The position numbers and the translations under genes were made by a program. A stretch of 64,000 nucleotides of DNA, taken from assembly GCF_002101785.1 (NCBI RefSeq), contig NZ_LQPJ01000091.1:1-64000 (forward strand), written 5' to 3'. Below, piece by piece: positions 33,364 to 45,234 of this stretch; position 1 is the stretch's first letter, and the number at the start of each line of letters is the position of its first letter. Source of the DNA: Mycobacterium palustre (GTDB taxonomy: Bacteria; Actinomycetota; Actinomycetes; Mycobacteriales; Mycobacteriaceae). Under the pieces are notes generated by a model. It saw only the letters and a program-made list of their open reading frames with translations. It was not told the origin of the DNA and made no database searches.

Positions 33364-34008
33364 CTAGCGGGCGTCGGCGAGCCGGCGCAGCTGGCGCACG
33401 TGCAGCCACTCCACCACCGGCATGCCCAAGGTGACGGCCGCGGCCAGGCCGTAGCCGACCCAGGAGGCGCCGTCGTGCCCGACGGCCATCAGGTAGGTCG
33501 CCGCCGCGGCCGCGATCAGCGCCGCGCCCATCGTGCCCGTCAGGATCACGGTGCCACGCAACCAAACCCGGTCCACGGCCGTACCCGACCACTCCTCCGC
33601 GGTCGGCCGCGCCGCCTGCACCCGGGGCTGCCGCGCCCGCTCGGCCGCGGTGCGCGGGGCGGGCGACATCAGCCGCACCGGCGGCCGGTCCGCGCGTGAC
33701 GCCCCCGTCGATCGCGCGGCCGGGTCGGTCAGGCCCATGCGCCGGGCCCGCAGCAGCACCGGTATCGCCCCGGCGATGATCAGCGCGGACACGATGATGA
33801 CGGCGTAGAGCACCCACGGCGTGTGGTTGCTAGTGGCCATCTTGTGAAAGCCGCTGCCCAGCTCCGCCAGCGCGACGGCGGCGGCCACGCTGACGCCCAG
33901 CAGCACCAGCCAGATCGCGGCGCACGCCCCGAGCAGGATGCGGTCGATGACGTCCGGGGGGACGGTGTCGGACCCGCGCCGGTAGGCCGAATATCTGCTG
34001 CTGACCAT
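33364..34008 (-). CDS. Conserved membrane protein (Rv2197c family)
   Basis: 214 aa, same length as the M. tuberculosis protein. Four membrane segments in two pairs (about 24-45 and 63-83; 150-170 and 178-196) flank a cytoplasmic-type Arg/Pro-rich linker. The ATG shares one base with the mmpS3 stop (TGATG), so expression is coupled to MmpS3. Function is unknown. A TonB-like or secretion role is not supported by any motif. Confidence 0.88.
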   Translation of the reverse strand: MVSSRYSAYRRGSDTVPPDVIDRILLGACAAIWLVLLGVSVAAAVALAELGSGFHKMATSNHTPWVLYAVIIVSALIIAGAIPVLLRARRMGLTDPAARSTGASRADRPPVRLMSPAPRTAAERARQPRVQAARPTAEEWSGTAVDRVWLRGTVILTGTMGAALIAAAAATYLMAVGHDGASWVGYGLAAAVTLGMPVVEWLHVRQLRRLADAR

Positions 34009-34799
34009 CAGCAGCTCGTCTGCGGCGCGTCGTTGGTGTTCGACGACAGCACCGTCCCGTCGCTGGTGGTGATCGAGCAGTTGAGCCTGCTCACCCGGAA
34101 CAGGCTGGACGCCTCGACCGAGCCCACGTCGGACTGCGAGATCGGCGTGACGGTCATCGACCACGGGATGTACACGTTGTGCTGCGTGCGGCGGCGCCCC
34201 GAGGCGTCGACGTAGGTCACCGAGATGATGTCGCCGGGCGCCTTGGTGCCGGTCACCGAGTAGGTGACCTGCCGCGGGCCGGCCGGCGTGCTGGTCGGCG
34301 GGGGCGGCGGTTTGGTCGTCGTGATCTCGTCTTGGATGGGCGGCGTCGACGGCGTGGTGGTCGTGGCCGGGTTGGCCAGCTTGCTGGTATTGGTGCGGGT
34401 CACCAGCAGCGACACCGAAACCACCAGCGCGATCGCGGCCACGATGGCGGCGATGCCCACGACCCAGGGCCAGCGCGGGGCACGGTGTTCGTCGTCCTCG
34501 GCGGCGTCGTCGTAGTCGTCGTACTCGTAGAGCCGAAGGTCGGCCGGCACGTAGGGGCCGCTGATAAAGTGCTCGGACTCCGGGGCCGAGTAGGCCCGCG
34601 AGTAGGCGTCCGTCGGGCCCGTCTGGTCGGCCCCCGCGATCCCGGCGCCGTCGTCGAAAGGCTCCAGCTCGTCGTGGGATTCGATCGCCTCGGGTTCCGG
34701 GGCGTCGCCGGAGCGACCGCCGGCGTCCGGTTCATGGGTGAGGTCGCCGGCGGGACGGTGTTCTTCAGGTTCTGGCCCCGGAGGAATCGGCCCGCTCAT
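34008..34799 (-). CDS. mmpS3: MmpS3 family membrane protein
   Basis: 263 aa. An acidic cytoplasmic N-terminus (about 1-108) with [26 protein letters not shown] is followed by one membrane segment (about 110-130), a Thr/Pro linker that is shorter than in M. tuberculosis, and the extracytoplasmic MmpS domain with [20 protein letters not shown] and [12 protein letters not shown]. Other MmpS proteins assist MmpL transporters, but MmpS3 has no MmpL partner next to it here. The ctaC-ctaF genes lie upstream on the same strand, with a 183-bp gap. Confidence 0.92.
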   Translation of the reverse strand: MSGPIPPGPEPEEHRPAGDLTHEPDAGGRSGDAPEPEAIESHDELEPFDDGAGIAGADQTGPTDAYSRAYSAPESEHFISGPYVPADLRLYEYDDYDDAAEDDEHRAPRWPWVVGIAAIVAAIALVVSVSLLVTRTNTSKLANPATTTTPSTPPIQDEITTTKPPPPPTSTPAGPRQVTYSVTGTKAPGDIISVTYVDASGRRRTQHNVYIPWSMTVTPISQSDVGSVEASSLFRVSRLNCSITTSDGTVLSSNTNDAPQTSC

Positions 34800-34982
34800 C
34801 TTTGCCTGCCCTGTCCAACTGCATCACCAGCGCGCGGGGCTTCGCGGCTAGACCGTTGCGCGCGCGCTTGGGAACTTCTCATAGTGCTTGGGCAAACCCT
34901 ACCGAACCGACTAGCGCGAAGAAGTCTCGGCAAACGGGCCGGCGATCAACTGATGCCCTGATTGTGACCTTCGGGTCGCAAA

Positions 34983-35402
34983 TCAGTGCTTCTCGGGGCC
35001 GACGTAGTACTCGAAGACCAATCCGGCCGCAGACGCGAGGATGAACACCACCCCGGCGGTGATCAACCACGGCAGCCACAGCGCGATGCCGGTCGCCGCC
35101 ACCGAGCCGGCCAGCGCGACCAGGATGGGCCACCAGCTGTGCGGCGCGAAGAACCCCAATTCGCCTGCGCCGTCGCTGATCTCGGCCCCTTCGTAGTCCT
35201 CGGGGCGGGTGTCGAGCCGGCGCGCCACGAACCGGAAGAAGGTCGCCGTGATGAACGCCAGCCCACCGGTCAGCGTCAGCGCGGTGGTGCCCGCCCACTC
35301 CTCGCCGCCGGTGGCGTACAGCGCCGTCAGCACCCCGTACAGCAGCGCCGCCAAAAAGAAGAACGCGGCGATGAATTCGAACAGCCTCGCTTCGATATGC
35401 AT
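34983..35402 (-). CDS. ctaF: Cytochrome c oxidase subunit IV
   Basis: 139 aa with four membrane segments, the actinobacterial CtaF topology. The N-terminus [17 protein letters not shown] and the terminal [10 protein letters not shown] are family hallmarks. CtaF is needed for assembly and function of the aa3 oxidase within the bc1-aa3 supercomplex. It starts 8 bp after ctaC and is surely in the same operon. Confidence 0.95.
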   Translation of the reverse strand: MHIEARLFEFIAAFFFLAALLYGVLTALYATGGEEWAGTTALTLTGGLAFITATFFRFVARRLDTRPEDYEGAEISDGAGELGFFAPHSWWPILVALAGSVAATGIALWLPWLITAGVVFILASAAGLVFEYYVGPEKH

Positions 35403-35410
35403 TGCGGGTC

Positions 35411-36538
35411 CTAACCTACTGGGCTCGTGTTCGCTTCGCCGCGGCGCGTGTCGAACGGGTGGGTCGTCACCGCGAGCGGGGACTGCGCGATCGCCTGCAA
35501 CGCCTCGGCGTTGGTCTTGCCCGCGATCCGCTGCTGCAGATACGCCTTGAAGTCGTTGGCCGGCACCACCCGAACCTCGAAGTTCATCATCGCGTGATAG
35601 GTGCCGCAGAACTCGGCGCAGTGACCGACGAAAGCGCCGGTCTTGGTGATCTCGTCGACCTGGAAGACGTTGACGGAGTTGTTGGCCCGCGGGTGGGGCA
35701 TCACGTCACGCTTGAACAGGAATTCCGGCACCCAGAACGTGTGCACGACGTCGGCCGAAGCCAGCTGGAACTCGATGCGCTTGCCCGCCGGCAGCACCAG
35801 CACCGGGATCTCCTGCGGGGTCCCGAGGATCTCGACCTTGTCGTAGTTCAGGTAGCTGCGGTCGGCGATGTTGATCCCATGCACCGGGCCGACGCGCTCC
35901 TCGCCGTGCTCGTCCTTGCCCTCGGGCTTGGAGACCACGGCCTGTTTGCGCGCCTGGTCGGCGCCGTCGTACGTCAGCGTGCCGTCCTTGAAGTTGACCT
36001 TTTGGTAGCCGAACTTCCAGTTCCACTGGAAGGAGGTGACGTCGACGACCACCTCGGGGTCCTTGGCCAGGTGCAGCATCTTCTCCTGCACCACCACGGT
36101 GAAGTAGAACAGCACCGAGATGATCAGGAACGGCGTCACCGTGAGCACGAGTTCCAGGGGCATGTTGTAGCCGAACTGCCGGGGCAGTTCGGTGTCGGTG
36201 GCCTTCTTGCGGTGAAACGCCGAGGACCAGAAGATCAGGCCCCACACGATGACGCCGACGAACAGGGCGGCGATTACCGACCCGATCCACAGCTCCCGGT
36301 TCCAGTGCGCCTGCGGGGTGATGCCGTCGGGCCAGCCCATGCCCAGCACCTGCGTCCAGCTGCATCCGCTCAGGGTGACCGCCAGCAGGCCCAGCGTCGC
36401 GGCCAGCGCCAGCGGCCGCAGCCGACGGGAAAGCCGGCGCCGAAGGCCCGGCCGAGTGCCCCGGAAGCGGCGAGCCACAGGCTGCCGAGACCTGCCCTGC
36501 GACAAACGTTGCGAACGGACCTGCTCGCGAGGTGACAC
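35411..36538 (-). CDS. ctaC: Cytochrome c oxidase subunit II
   Basis: 375 aa, GTG start. An Arg-rich N-region and lipobox AVTLSGC predict lipidation at Cys59. Two membrane hairpin segments precede the cupredoxin domain, whose CuA site is complete: [12 protein letters not shown] with Cys307, Cys311, His315 and Met318, plus an upstream His in [10 protein letters not shown]. Electrons arrive from QcrC. It is divergent from asnB with 120 bp between starts and leads ctaC-ctaF. Confidence 0.96.
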   Translation of the reverse strand: MSPREQVRSQRLSQGRSRQPVARRFRGTRPGLRRRLSRRLRPLALAATLGLLAVTLSGCSWTQVLGMGWPDGITPQAHWNRELWIGSVIAALFVGVIVWGLIFWSSAFHRKKATDTELPRQFGYNMPLELVLTVTPFLIISVLFYFTVVVQEKMLHLAKDPEVVVDVTSFQWNWKFGYQKVNFKDGTLTYDGADQARKQAVVSKPEGKDEHGEERVGPVHGINIADRSYLNYDKVEILGTPQEIPVLVLPAGKRIEFQLASADVVHTFWVPEFLFKRDVMPHPRANNSVNVFQVDEITKTGAFVGHCAEFCGTYHAMMNFEVRVVPANDFKAYLQQRIAGKTNAEALQAIAQSPLAVTTHPFDTRRGEANTSPVG

Positions 36539-36658
36539 GGTGGCGCCTCCTGCTTGGATTCGAATACTACGCAGCGTAGACCACGCCGCTCGGCCCGGCG
36601 ACGAAACCCCGGCCGGTCAGCCGCCGCCCGCGGCGCGAGTGGGGCATACTGGGGCGCC

Positions 36659-38617
36659 GTGTGTGGTCTGCTGGCGTTCGTCGCCGCCCCGGGCGGTGCC
36701 GGCGGTCAGGCCGACGCGGCGGCTGGTGCCGTCGCCCGCGCCTCGCACCTGATGCGCCACCGCGGGCCCGACGAGCCGGGCACCTGGTCGGACCCGGGCG
36801 CCGACGGGGCCGCGGGCAGCGTGGTGTTCGGCTTCAACCGGCTATCCATCATCGACATCGCGCATTCGCATCAGCCGCTGCGGTGGGGGCCGCCCGACGC
36901 ACCCGACCGCTACGTGCTGGTCTTCAACGGCGAGATCTACAACTACCTCGAGCTGCGCGACGAGCTGGCCGCCCGGCACGGCGCCGTCTTCGCCACCGAG
37001 GGCGACGGCGAGCCGATCGTCGCCGGCTACCACTTCTGGGGCACCGGCGTGTTGTCGCGGCTGCGCGGCATGTTCGCCTTCGCGCTGTGGGACACCGAAA
37101 CTCGTGAATTGCTTTGCGCCCGTGACCCTTTCGGCATCAAGCCGCTGTTCATGGCCACCGGCACCGGCGGCACGGCCGTGGCCAGCGAGAAGAAATGCCT
37201 GATGGATCTGGCCGAACTGATCGGGTTCGACACCGAGATCGACGGCCGCGCGGTGCAGCACTACACCGTGCTGCAGTACGTGCCGGAGCCCGAAACCCTG
37301 CACCGCGGGGTGCGCCGGCTGGAGTCGGGCTGCTACGCCCGCATCCGGCCCGGGCAGCGGCCCGAGACCACCCGCTACTTCGTGCCGCGGTTCGCCGCCA
37401 CGCCGATCACCCGCGGCACCGAGCGGGCCCGCTACGACGAGATCACCGCGGTGCTCGAGGATTCGGTGGCCAAGCACATGCGCGCCGACGTCACCGTGGG
37501 GGCGTTTTTGTCCGGCGGCATCGACTCCACCGCCATCGCGGCGCTGGCCATCCGGCACAACCCCCGGCTGATCACCTTCACCACCGGCTTCGAGCGCGAG
37601 GGATTCTCCGAGATCGACGTCGCGGTGGCCTCCGCGGAGGCGATCGGTGCCCGCCACATCGCCAAGGTAGTCACCCCCGACGAGTTCGTCGTCGCGCTGC
37701 CCGAGATCGTCTGGTATCTCGACGAACCGGTCGCCGACCCCGCGCTGGTGCCGCTGTTCTTCGTGGCCCGCGAGGCGCGCAAGCACGTCAAGGTGGTGCT
37801 CTCCGGCGAGGGCGCCGACGAGCTGTTCGGCGGCTACGCGATCTATCGGGAACCGTTGTCGCTCAAGCCTTTCGACTACCTGCCGCGGCCGCTGCGGCGC
37901 TCGGTCGGCAAGGTGTCCAGGCCGCTGCCGGAGGGCATGCGCGGCAAGAGCCTGCTGCACCGCGGGTCGCTGACGCTCGAGGAGCGCTACTACGGCAACG
38001 CCCGCAGCTTTTCCGACGCGCAGCTGCGCGACGTGCTGCCCGGGTTCCGCGACGACTGGACCCACACCGACGTCACCGCGCCGGTGTACGCCGAGTCGAG
38101 AGGCTGGGACCCGGTGGCGCGCATGCAGCACGTCGACCTGTTCACCTGGCTGCGCGGCGACATCCTGGTCAAGGCCGACAAGATGACGATGGCCAACTCG
38201 CTGGAGCTGCGGGTGCCGTTCTTAGATCCCGAGGTGTTCGCCGTGGCGTCGCGGCTGCCGGTGGAGGCGAAGATCACACGGACCACCACCAAATACGCGC
38301 TGCGCCGCGCGCTGGAGCCGATCGTTCCGGCGCACGTGCTGCACCGGCCCAAGCTCGGGTTTCCGGTGCCGATCCGGCACTGGCTGCGCGCCGGCGAGCT
38401 GCTGGAGTGGGCGTACGCGCTGACGGCCTCGTCGCAGGCGGGGCACCTAATCGACCTGCGGGCCGTGCGCCGGATGCTCGACGAGCACCGCAACGGCGTC
38501 AGCGATCACAGCCGCCGGCTGTGGACGGTGCTGATCTTCATGCTGTGGCACGCGATCTTCGTCGAGCACACCGTGGTGCCGCAGATCCGCGAGCCGCACT
38601 ACCCCGTGCAGCTCTGA
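36659..38617 (+). CDS. asnB: Asparagine synthetase (glutamine-hydrolysing)
   Basis: 652 aa, GTG start placing Cys2 as the N-terminal glutaminase nucleophile after Met removal; length equals M. tuberculosis AsnB. The glutaminase domain has MRHRGPDEPGTW and FNGEIYNYLELRDEL; the synthetase domain has the PP-loop FLSGGIDST and SGEGADELFGGY. In mycobacteria and corynebacteria AsnB/LtsA-type enzymes amidate cell-wall meso-diaminopimelate, so the substrate could be DAP rather than free aspartate; sequence alone does not decide this. Confidence 0.95.
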   Translation: MCGLLAFVAAPGGAGGQADAAAGAVARASHLMRHRGPDEPGTWSDPGADGAAGSVVFGFNRLSIIDIAHSHQPLRWGPPDAPDRYVLVFNGEIYNYLELRDELAARHGAVFATEGDGEPIVAGYHFWGTGVLSRLRGMFAFALWDTETRELLCARDPFGIKPLFMATGTGGTAVASEKKCLMDLAELIGFDTEIDGRAVQHYTVLQYVPEPETLHRGVRRLESGCYARIRPGQRPETTRYFVPRFAATPITRGTERARYDEITAVLEDSVAKHMRADVTVGAFLSGGIDSTAIAALAIRHNPRLITFTTGFEREGFSEIDVAVASAEAIGARHIAKVVTPDEFVVALPEIVWYLDEPVADPALVPLFFVAREARKHVKVVLSGEGADELFGGYAIYREPLSLKPFDYLPRPLRRSVGKVSRPLPEGMRGKSLLHRGSLTLEERYYGNARSFSDAQLRDVLPGFRDDWTHTDVTAPVYAESRGWDPVARMQHVDLFTWLRGDILVKADKMTMANSLELRVPFLDPEVFAVASRLPVEAKITRTTTKYALRRALEPIVPAHVLHRPKLGFPVPIRHWLRAGELLEWAYALTASSQAGHLIDLRAVRRMLDEHRNGVSDHSRRLWTVLIFMLWHAIFVEHTVVPQIREPHYPVQL

Positions 38618-38629
38618 GGGCTCCCGGCG

Positions 38630-38655
38630 CGCGAGCGTGACGGCACCGCGACAAA
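38630..38655. repeat. Short copy of the convergent-gene element
   Basis: CGCGAGCGTG (38630-38639) and CGCGACAAA (38647-38655) are the two outer ends of the 10186-10251 element with the middle missing. It lies, like the long copy, between two convergent genes (asnB and adoK), supporting a terminator-like or mobile intergenic element. The resemblance rests on two short matches only. Confidence 0.4.
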
Positions 38656-38704
38656 GCGAGCCGCGTTTCGCAGCGTGGTTACGCCCGCGAGATGTGTCGA
38701 GACG

Positions 38705-39719
<1,015 letters not shown>

Positions 39720-39812
39720 CGGGCGCGACCGTCGTCGCGTCGCGGTCGGCGCTACGCCGTGCGCTAGCCTGCCAAGGGATCAGGGTCCCGTCTACCACGG
39801 TAGGAGAACCAC

Positions 39813-40460
39813 ATGGCCGGTCCGCACACGCCGGACCACAGCGTCGGCGCCGACGGGCCAGCGCCCCACCCCGGGTCCCAGCCGGTCGAGTTGCGCGTCG
39901 AGTTGCGCAACGACCCCGCCGGAGCGGCCCCGCCCAATTATGCCGGGCAACCGCCGCTGCCCTACCCCCCGCGGCGGCCCAAGCGGAGGCTGGTCATCGG
40001 CCTGTTGGTGGCCGTCGTGCTGGTGGCCGCCCTGACGGTGGCGATCGTGTACGGGGTGCGCACCAACGGCGCCAATACCGGAACCTCCCTCTCGGAGGCC
40101 ACCGTGAAGACGGCGATCCAGGACTACCTGGACGCGCTCGAGCATCGCGACGTCGACGTCATCGCCCGCAACGCGCTGTGCGGGCTCTACGACGGGGTGC
40201 GCGACAGGCGGTCCGACCAGGCGCTGGCCAAGATGAGCAGCGACGCGTTCCGCAAGCAGTTCTCGGCGGTCCAGCTGACCTCGATCGACAAGATCGTCTA
40301 CCTGTCGCAGTATCAGGTCCAGGCGCTGTTCACCATGCGGGTCACGCCGGCGACCGGCGGCCCGGCCCACGGCGACGTGCAGGGCGTCGCCCAGCTGCTG
40401 TTCCAGCGAGGCCAGGTGACGGTGTGCTCGTACGTGCTGCGCACCGGCGGCTCCTACTGA
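39813..40460 (+). CDS. Conserved membrane protein with extracytoplasmic domain (Rv2203)
   Basis: 215 aa, ATG with GTAGGAGAA upstream. A Pro-rich cytoplasmic N-terminus (1-56) is followed by RRPKRR and one membrane segment (about 60-80). The outside domain (about 95-215) has SLSEATVKTAIQDYLDALEHRDVDVIAR and resembles the NTF2/Mce-associated-like domains common in mycobacteria; two cysteines (in NALCGL and VTVCSY) may form a disulfide. Function unknown. Confidence 0.87.
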   Translation: MAGPHTPDHSVGADGPAPHPGSQPVELRVELRNDPAGAAPPNYAGQPPLPYPPRRPKRRLVIGLLVAVVLVAALTVAIVYGVRTNGANTGTSLSEATVKTAIQDYLDALEHRDVDVIARNALCGLYDGVRDRRSDQALAKMSSDAFRKQFSAVQLTSIDKIVYLSQYQVQALFTMRVTPATGGPAHGDVQGVAQLLFQRGQVTVCSYVLRTGGSY

Positions 40461-40487
40461 GCCGCCGGGCCGCGGGTCAGACCGGGA

Positions 40488-40844
40488 TCAGTTGAACGAG
40501 TCGCCGCAGGCGCAGGAGCCCGTGGCGTTCGGGTTGTCGATCGTGAAGCCCTGCTTCTCGATCGTGTCGACGAAGTCGATGGACGCGCCCTCGACGTAGG
40601 GGGCGCTCATCCGGTCGACCGTGAGGGTCACGCCGCCGAACTCCGCGGTCAGGTCGCCGTCCAGCGTCCGGTCGTCGAAGAACAGGTTGTAACGCAGCCC
40701 GGCGCAGCCGCCCGGCTGGACCGCGATGCGCAGCGCCAGGTCGTCGCGGCCCTCCTGGTCGAGCAGCGACTTGGCCTTGGCAGCGGCGGCTTCGGTCAGG
40801 ATCACGCCGTGGGTCTTGGCGGTCGACTCGTTCTGCACCGTCAT
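40488..40844 (-). CDS. erpA: A-type iron-sulfur carrier/insertion protein (HesB/ErpA-like)
   Basis: 118 aa from the ATG of MTVQNE, which has TAGGAGAA upstream; readings from 40916 add non-conserved residues. The three cluster-binding cysteines are Cys47 (GGCAGL), Cys111 and Cys113 (SCACG). It carries or inserts Fe-S clusters into apoproteins. It follows the glycerate kinase gene on the same strand with 68 bp between. Confidence 0.93.
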   Translation of the reverse strand: MTVQNESTAKTHGVILTEAAAAKAKSLLDQEGRDDLALRIAVQPGGCAGLRYNLFFDDRTLDGDLTAEFGGVTLTVDRMSAPYVEGASIDFVDTIEKQGFTIDNPNATGSCACGDSFN

Positions 40845-40912
40845 TGCTTCTCCTACATGGCTCTCGGTCGGGCACGCATCCACGGGGTTCCACTCGGGAA
40901 AGGCCCACTGCC

Positions 40913-41989
40913 TCAACGGTACCTCGCCGGGCCGCTATTCCCGAGTCGCGCCGCCACCTCGGACGCCAAACCCATGAGCTGATTCGCCGCGTCGGCCTGG
41001 GCCAATCGCACCGAACCCGCGTAGTCGGCGATGGACAGGGCCGACATGATGCCCGACGAACGCACCGCCGAACTCTCCAGTCCCACCTGCCCGGCCAGCA
41101 CGATCACCGGGATTCCCAGCGGGCGGGCCGAGTCGGCGAGAAAGCCGACCACCTTGCCGTGCAGGGACTGTTCGTCGAACTTGCCCTCGCCGGTGACGAT
41201 CATGTCCGCGACCTCGAGGTCGTCGGCCAACCGGGTGTACTCGGCGATGATGGCCGCCCCCAGCTCAAAGCGGCCGCCCAGCGCGAGCAGGCCGGCCCCG
41301 ATGCCCCCGGCCGCGGCCGCGCCCGGCTCCGAGCTGACGTCGCGCCCGGCCGCCGCCTCGAGTTCCAGCGCCCACGCCTCCAGCCGGACCTCTAACGCCG
41401 CGACGGTGGCGGTGTCCGCGCCCTTCTGCGGCCCGAACACGCGCGCCGCGCCCCACGGCCCCACCAGCGGATATTCGGTGTCCGAGGCGGCGACCAGGTC
41501 CACGTTGGTCAGTTTGCGGCGGGCGGCGTCGAAGCCGCCGAGCTCGCCGATCATGCCCTGCCCGCCGTCGGTGCAGGCGCTGCCGCCCAGCCCGACGACG
41601 ATCCGCTTCGCCCCGGCCTGCAGCGCGTCGGCGATCAGCTGCCCCACCCCCCTGCTGTGGGCCGCCAGCGCGGTTTCCGGGGTCGGCGGGCCGTCGAGCA
41701 GGGTCAGCCCGCAGGCCTGCGCGACCTCCAGAAACGCCGTCGCCGAGGCCCGGTCGAACACCCACTCCGCGGTGACCGTGGTGTCCAGCGGCCCACGCAC
41801 CCGCGAGCGCCGCTTCTTGCCCAGGCGGCTGGCCAGCACCTCGACGAAGCCCGGGCCGCCGTCGGACTGCGGGGCCACGGTGAACCGGTCGCCCGGGCGC
41901 GACCGATTCCAGCCCGTCGCGATGACGGCGGCCGCTTCCACGGCCGACAAACTGTCCCCGTAGCAATCCGGGGCCACCAAAACCTGCAT
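40913..41989 (-). CDS. Glycerate kinase family protein (Rv2205c)
   Basis: 358 aa from the ATG of [20 protein letters not shown], which matches the M. tuberculosis length; an upstream ATG at 42058 would add 23 residues. The GckA/GlxK-type glycerate 2-kinase family is shown by [49 protein letters not shown] and [11 protein letters not shown]. It phosphorylates D-glycerate; the pathway feeding it here is not evident. Confidence 0.9.
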   Translation of the reverse strand: MQVLVAPDCYGDSLSAVEAAAVIATGWNRSRPGDRFTVAPQSDGGPGFVEVLASRLGKKRRSRVRGPLDTTVTAEWVFDRASATAFLEVAQACGLTLLDGPPTPETALAAHSRGVGQLIADALQAGAKRIVVGLGGSACTDGGQGMIGELGGFDAARRKLTNVDLVAASDTEYPLVGPWGAARVFGPQKGADTATVAALEVRLEAWALELEAAAGRDVSSEPGAAAAGGIGAGLLALGGRFELGAAIIAEYTRLADDLEVADMIVTGEGKFDEQSLHGKVVGFLADSARPLGIPVIVLAGQVGLESSAVRSSGIMSALSIADYAGSVRLAQADAANQLMGLASEVAARLGNSGPARYR

Positions 41990-42174
41990 GGCCGGCAACC
42001 GCAGACGGCCGGGTGCGAGGCCAGCGTCATCCGCGGCCATCGTGCCGTCGTCCATCACAGGTAGCCATTCATCACAGTCAAGCCTAGGGCCAATCCAAAC
42101 GCTGGCACATGACCGATAACACCGCAGCGCGGGGGCCTGACGGCGCGCCTCATCCGGGAAGTAACCTGACCACT

Positions 42175-42861
42175 GTGAAGCTGATGGGCCGCAGAAAGGG
42201 CCGCGAAGACGACCCCGAAGGGGCGACGCCTGCGGTTGTCGAGGCCGCCGAATTCCCGGACACCGCGGCTCGCGGGTCCGCCCGGACCGGCCCCAAGGGC
42301 CGGCCCACCCCCAAGCGCAGCGAGGCCCGGCGCAACGCCAAGAAGGGCCCGGTCGCGCCGGCGCCGATGACGGCGGCCGAGGCGCGGGCCCGGCGCAAAT
42401 CGCTGGCGGGTCCCAAGCTCAGCCGCGCGGAGCGGCGAGCCGAGCGGGCCGCCAACCGCGCCCGGATGACCGATCGCCGGGACCGCATGATGGCCGGCGA
42501 GGAGGCGTACCTGCTGCCGCGCGACCAGGGTCCGATCCGGCGCTACGTGCGCGACGTGGTGGATTCCCGGCGCAACGTGCTGGGCTTGTTCATGCCGGCG
42601 ACGCTGGCGCTGATGTTCGGCATGTTCGCGGTCCCGCAGCTGCAGTTGTATGCCTCCCCGGCAATGCTGGTGCTGATGGTGGTGATGGGCGCCGACGGCC
42701 TGGTTTTGGGCCGCAAGGTGAGCAGGCTGGTCGACGCGAAATTCCCGGACAATACCGAAAGCCGTTGGAAGCTAGGCCTTTACGCGGCGGGCCGGGCTTC
42801 GCAGATACGCCGGATGCGGGCCCCGCGACCGCAGGTCGAACGCGGCAGCAGTGTCGGCTAA
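42175..42861 (+). CDS. DUF3043 membrane protein (Rv2206)
   Basis: 228 aa from the GTG of VKLMGRRKG, the conserved family start; a start at 42109 would add 22 residues. A Lys/Arg-rich cytoplasmic half with [17 protein letters not shown], a DUF3043 hallmark, precedes [23 protein letters not shown] and two membrane segments (about 137-178). Function unknown. It is followed after 27 bp by the cob genes, with which it may be co-transcribed. Confidence 0.9.
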   Translation: MKLMGRRKGREDDPEGATPAVVEAAEFPDTAARGSARTGPKGRPTPKRSEARRNAKKGPVAPAPMTAAEARARRKSLAGPKLSRAERRAERAANRARMTDRRDRMMAGEEAYLLPRDQGPIRRYVRDVVDSRRNVLGLFMPATLALMFGMFAVPQLQLYASPAMLVLMVVMGADGLVLGRKVSRLVDAKFPDNTESRWKLGLYAAGRASQIRRMRAPRPQVERGSSVG

Positions 42862-42888
42862 GCGGCGCCCGAAGGCCGCCTGAGTCCG

Positions 42889-43425
42889 GTGCGCACCCTG
42901 GTGCTGGGCGGGATCCGGTCGGGCAAGTCGCGGTGGGCCGAGGAAGCCATCGCCGAGTCGCTGCCACCCGGAGAGCCGGTCCGCTACCTGGCCCCCGGCC
43001 CGGCCGGCGGCGGCGACGCCGCCTGGGCGGACCGGGTCGCGCGGCACCGAGGCAGGCGGCCCGAGCATTGGTCGACCGTCGAAACATGCGACATCGCAAC
43101 GCAATTGCGCGAGTCACCGGGTATTCCGACGCTGATCGACGACCTCGGCGGCTGGCTGACCGCCACGCTGGATCGCAACCACGCCTGGGACGGCGGATCG
43201 GTGGCCGGCCCCGTCGACGACATGCTGGCGGCCGTGCGCGAATTCGGCTCCACGCTGGTGCTGGTCAGCCCGGAGGTCGGGCTGGCGGTGCTCCCGGCCA
43301 CCGCGTCCGGGCGCCGGTTCGCCGACGAGCTGGGCGAGTTGAACCAGCGGGTCGCCGCGGTCTGCGACCGGGTGGTGCTGGTGGTCGCCGGACAGCCGGT
43401 GCCGATCAAGCCGCCGGGCCGCTGA
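42889..43425 (+). CDS. cobU: Adenosylcobinamide kinase / cobinamide-phosphate guanylyltransferase
   Basis: 178 aa, GTG start. The P-loop [13 protein letters not shown] (8-20) and [26 protein letters not shown] with the second nucleotide-binding region match CobU/CobP. It phosphorylates adenosylcobinamide and adds GMP to give AdoCbi-GDP. It overlaps cobT by TGATG, so the three last-stage cobalamin genes form one coupled unit; in M. tuberculosis cobU lies elsewhere, apart from cobT and cobS. Confidence 0.92.
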   Translation: MRTLVLGGIRSGKSRWAEEAIAESLPPGEPVRYLAPGPAGGGDAAWADRVARHRGRRPEHWSTVETCDIATQLRESPGIPTLIDDLGGWLTATLDRNHAWDGGSVAGPVDDMLAAVREFGSTLVLVSPEVGLAVLPATASGRRFADELGELNQRVAAVCDRVVLVVAGQPVPIKPPGR

Positions 43426-44477
43426 TGGAATTCCCGCCAGTGACGCCGCCCGACGCGGACGCCGCCGCGGCCGCCCGGGCCCGCCAGGACACGCTGACCA
43501 AACCGCGGGGCGCGCTGGGCCGCCTGGAGGATCTTTCGGTGTGGGCCGCGTCGTGCCAAGGCCGTTGCCCACCACGGCAATCCGAGCGCGCGCGGGTGGT
43601 GGTCTTCGCGGGCGACCACGGGGTCGCGCGGTCGGGGGTGTCGGCCTACCCGCCGGAGGTGACGGCCCAGATGGTCGCCAACATCGACGCCGGTGGGGCG
43701 GCGATCAACGCGCTGGCCGACGTCGCCGGCGCGACGGTGCGGGTCGCGGATCTGGCGGTCGACGGCGACGCGGCCTCGCCTCGGATCGGCGCCCACAAGG
43801 TCCGCCGCGGCAGCGGCAACATCGCGACGCGGGACGCGCTGACCGACGGCGAGACCGTCGCCGCGATCGCCGCGGGCCGCGCCATCGCCGACGAGGAGGT
43901 CGACGCCGGCGCCGACCTGCTCATCGCCGGCGACATGGGCATCGGAAACACCACGCCGGCAGCGGTTTTGGTGGCGGCGCTGACGAACGCCGAGCCAGTC
44001 TCGGTGGTCGGCCTCGGCACCGGGATCGACGACGCGGGATGGGCGCGCAAGACCGCCGCGGTGCGCGACGCCCTGTTTCGGTCGCGCGCCGCGCTGCCCG
44101 ACCCCGTCGCGCTGCTGCGCAGCTGCGGCGGCGCGGACCTGGCCGCGATGGCCGGCTTTTGCGCGCAGGCCGCCGTGCGGCGCACGCCGCTGCTTCTCGA
44201 CGGGCTGGCGGTGACGGCCGCCGCGCTGGTGGCCGACCGGCTGGCGCCGGGCGCCCGGCAGTGGTGGCAGGCCGGTCACCGGTCCACCGAGCCGGCCCAC
44301 GCGCTGGCCCTGGCCGCGCTCGAGCTGGACCCGATCCTCGACCTGCGCATGCGGCTGGGCGAGGGAACCGGCGCGGCGGTGGCGCTGCCGGTGCTGCGGG
44401 CCGCGGTGGCGGCGCTGTCGACGATGGCCACCTTCGGCGAAGCCGGGGTGGCCGGCCCGTCTGCGTCACCGCCGTGA
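43425..44477 (+). CDS. cobT: Nicotinate-nucleotide:dimethylbenzimidazole phosphoribosyltransferase
   Basis: 350 aa. CobT signatures: [73 protein letters not shown], and the catalytic Glu in [14 protein letters not shown]. It activates the lower ligand base DMB to alpha-ribazole phosphate. ATG overlaps the cobU stop and its own stop overlaps cobS as GTGA. Confidence 0.95.
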   Translation: MEFPPVTPPDADAAAAARARQDTLTKPRGALGRLEDLSVWAASCQGRCPPRQSERARVVVFAGDHGVARSGVSAYPPEVTAQMVANIDAGGAAINALADVAGATVRVADLAVDGDAASPRIGAHKVRRGSGNIATRDALTDGETVAAIAAGRAIADEEVDAGADLLIAGDMGIGNTTPAAVLVAALTNAEPVSVVGLGTGIDDAGWARKTAAVRDALFRSRAALPDPVALLRSCGGADLAAMAGFCAQAAVRRTPLLLDGLAVTAAALVADRLAPGARQWWQAGHRSTEPAHALALAALELDPILDLRMRLGEGTGAAVALPVLRAAVAALSTMATFGEAGVAGPSASPP

Positions 44478-45223
44478 TCCGTTCGGTGGCAACGGCTTTC
44501 GCATTCGAAACGGTCCTGCCCGTTCCGGGTGCGGCGGCCTCGCCGATGGGGCGCGGCGCGATGGCCGCGCTGCCGGTGGTGGGCGCCGCGCTGGGCGCGT
44601 TGGCCGCGGCGGCTACGTGGGGCGGCGCCTTGGCCTTCGGTTCGTCGAGCCCCCTGCCGGGGTTCCTGGCCGTGGCGGCGCTGCTGCTGGCGACCCGCGG
44701 GCTGCACATCGACGGCGTGGCGGATACGGCCGACGGGCTGGGCTGTTACGGGTCGCCGCAGCGCGCGCTCGCGGTGATGCGCGACGGGTCGACCGGACCG
44801 TTCGGCGTGGCCGCGGTCGTGCTGGTGATCGCGCTGCAGGGGCTGGCGTTGTCGGCGCTCGGGACGGCGGGGCTCGCCGGGATCGCCGTCGCGGTGTTCG
44901 CCGGTCGGGTCGCCGCGGTGCTGGCCTGCCGCCGGTCGGTGCCGGCGGCCGACGGCAGCGCGCTGGGCGCCCGGGTCGCCGGCAGCCAGCCCGCGCCCGT
45001 GGTCGCGGCCTGGGTGGTGGCGCTGGTGGCCGTTTCGGTGCTCGCCGGCCCGCGGCCGTGGCAGGGACCGGTCGCGATGCTCGCCGCTCTGGGCTGCGCC
45101 GCCGCGCTGGTCCGGCACTGCGTGCGCCGGTTCGGCGGCATCACCGGCGACGTGCTGGGCGCCGCGATCGAGCTGACGACGACGGTCGGCGCCGTTGCGC
45201 TCGCGGCGCTGATGCGGTTCTAA
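44474..45223 (+). CDS. cobS: Adenosylcobinamide-GDP ribazoletransferase (cobalamin synthase)
   Basis: 249 aa, GTG start. A polytopic membrane enzyme with [25 protein letters not shown], the conserved Asp-rich catalytic stretch, then [10 protein letters not shown] and [12 protein letters not shown]. It joins AdoCbi-GDP with alpha-ribazole to make the corrin end product. It converges on ilvE 11 bp away. M. tuberculosis has the extra membrane gene Rv2209 next; it is absent here. Confidence 0.94.
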   Translation: MIRSVATAFAFETVLPVPGAAASPMGRGAMAALPVVGAALGALAAAATWGGALAFGSSSPLPGFLAVAALLLATRGLHIDGVADTADGLGCYGSPQRALAVMRDGSTGPFGVAAVVLVIALQGLALSALGTAGLAGIAVAVFAGRVAAVLACRRSVPAADGSALGARVAGSQPAPVVAAWVVALVAVSVLAGPRPWQGPVAMLAALGCAAALVRHCVRRFGGITGDVLGAAIELTTTVGAVALAALMRF

Positions 45224-45234
45224 GGCCGGCCCGT

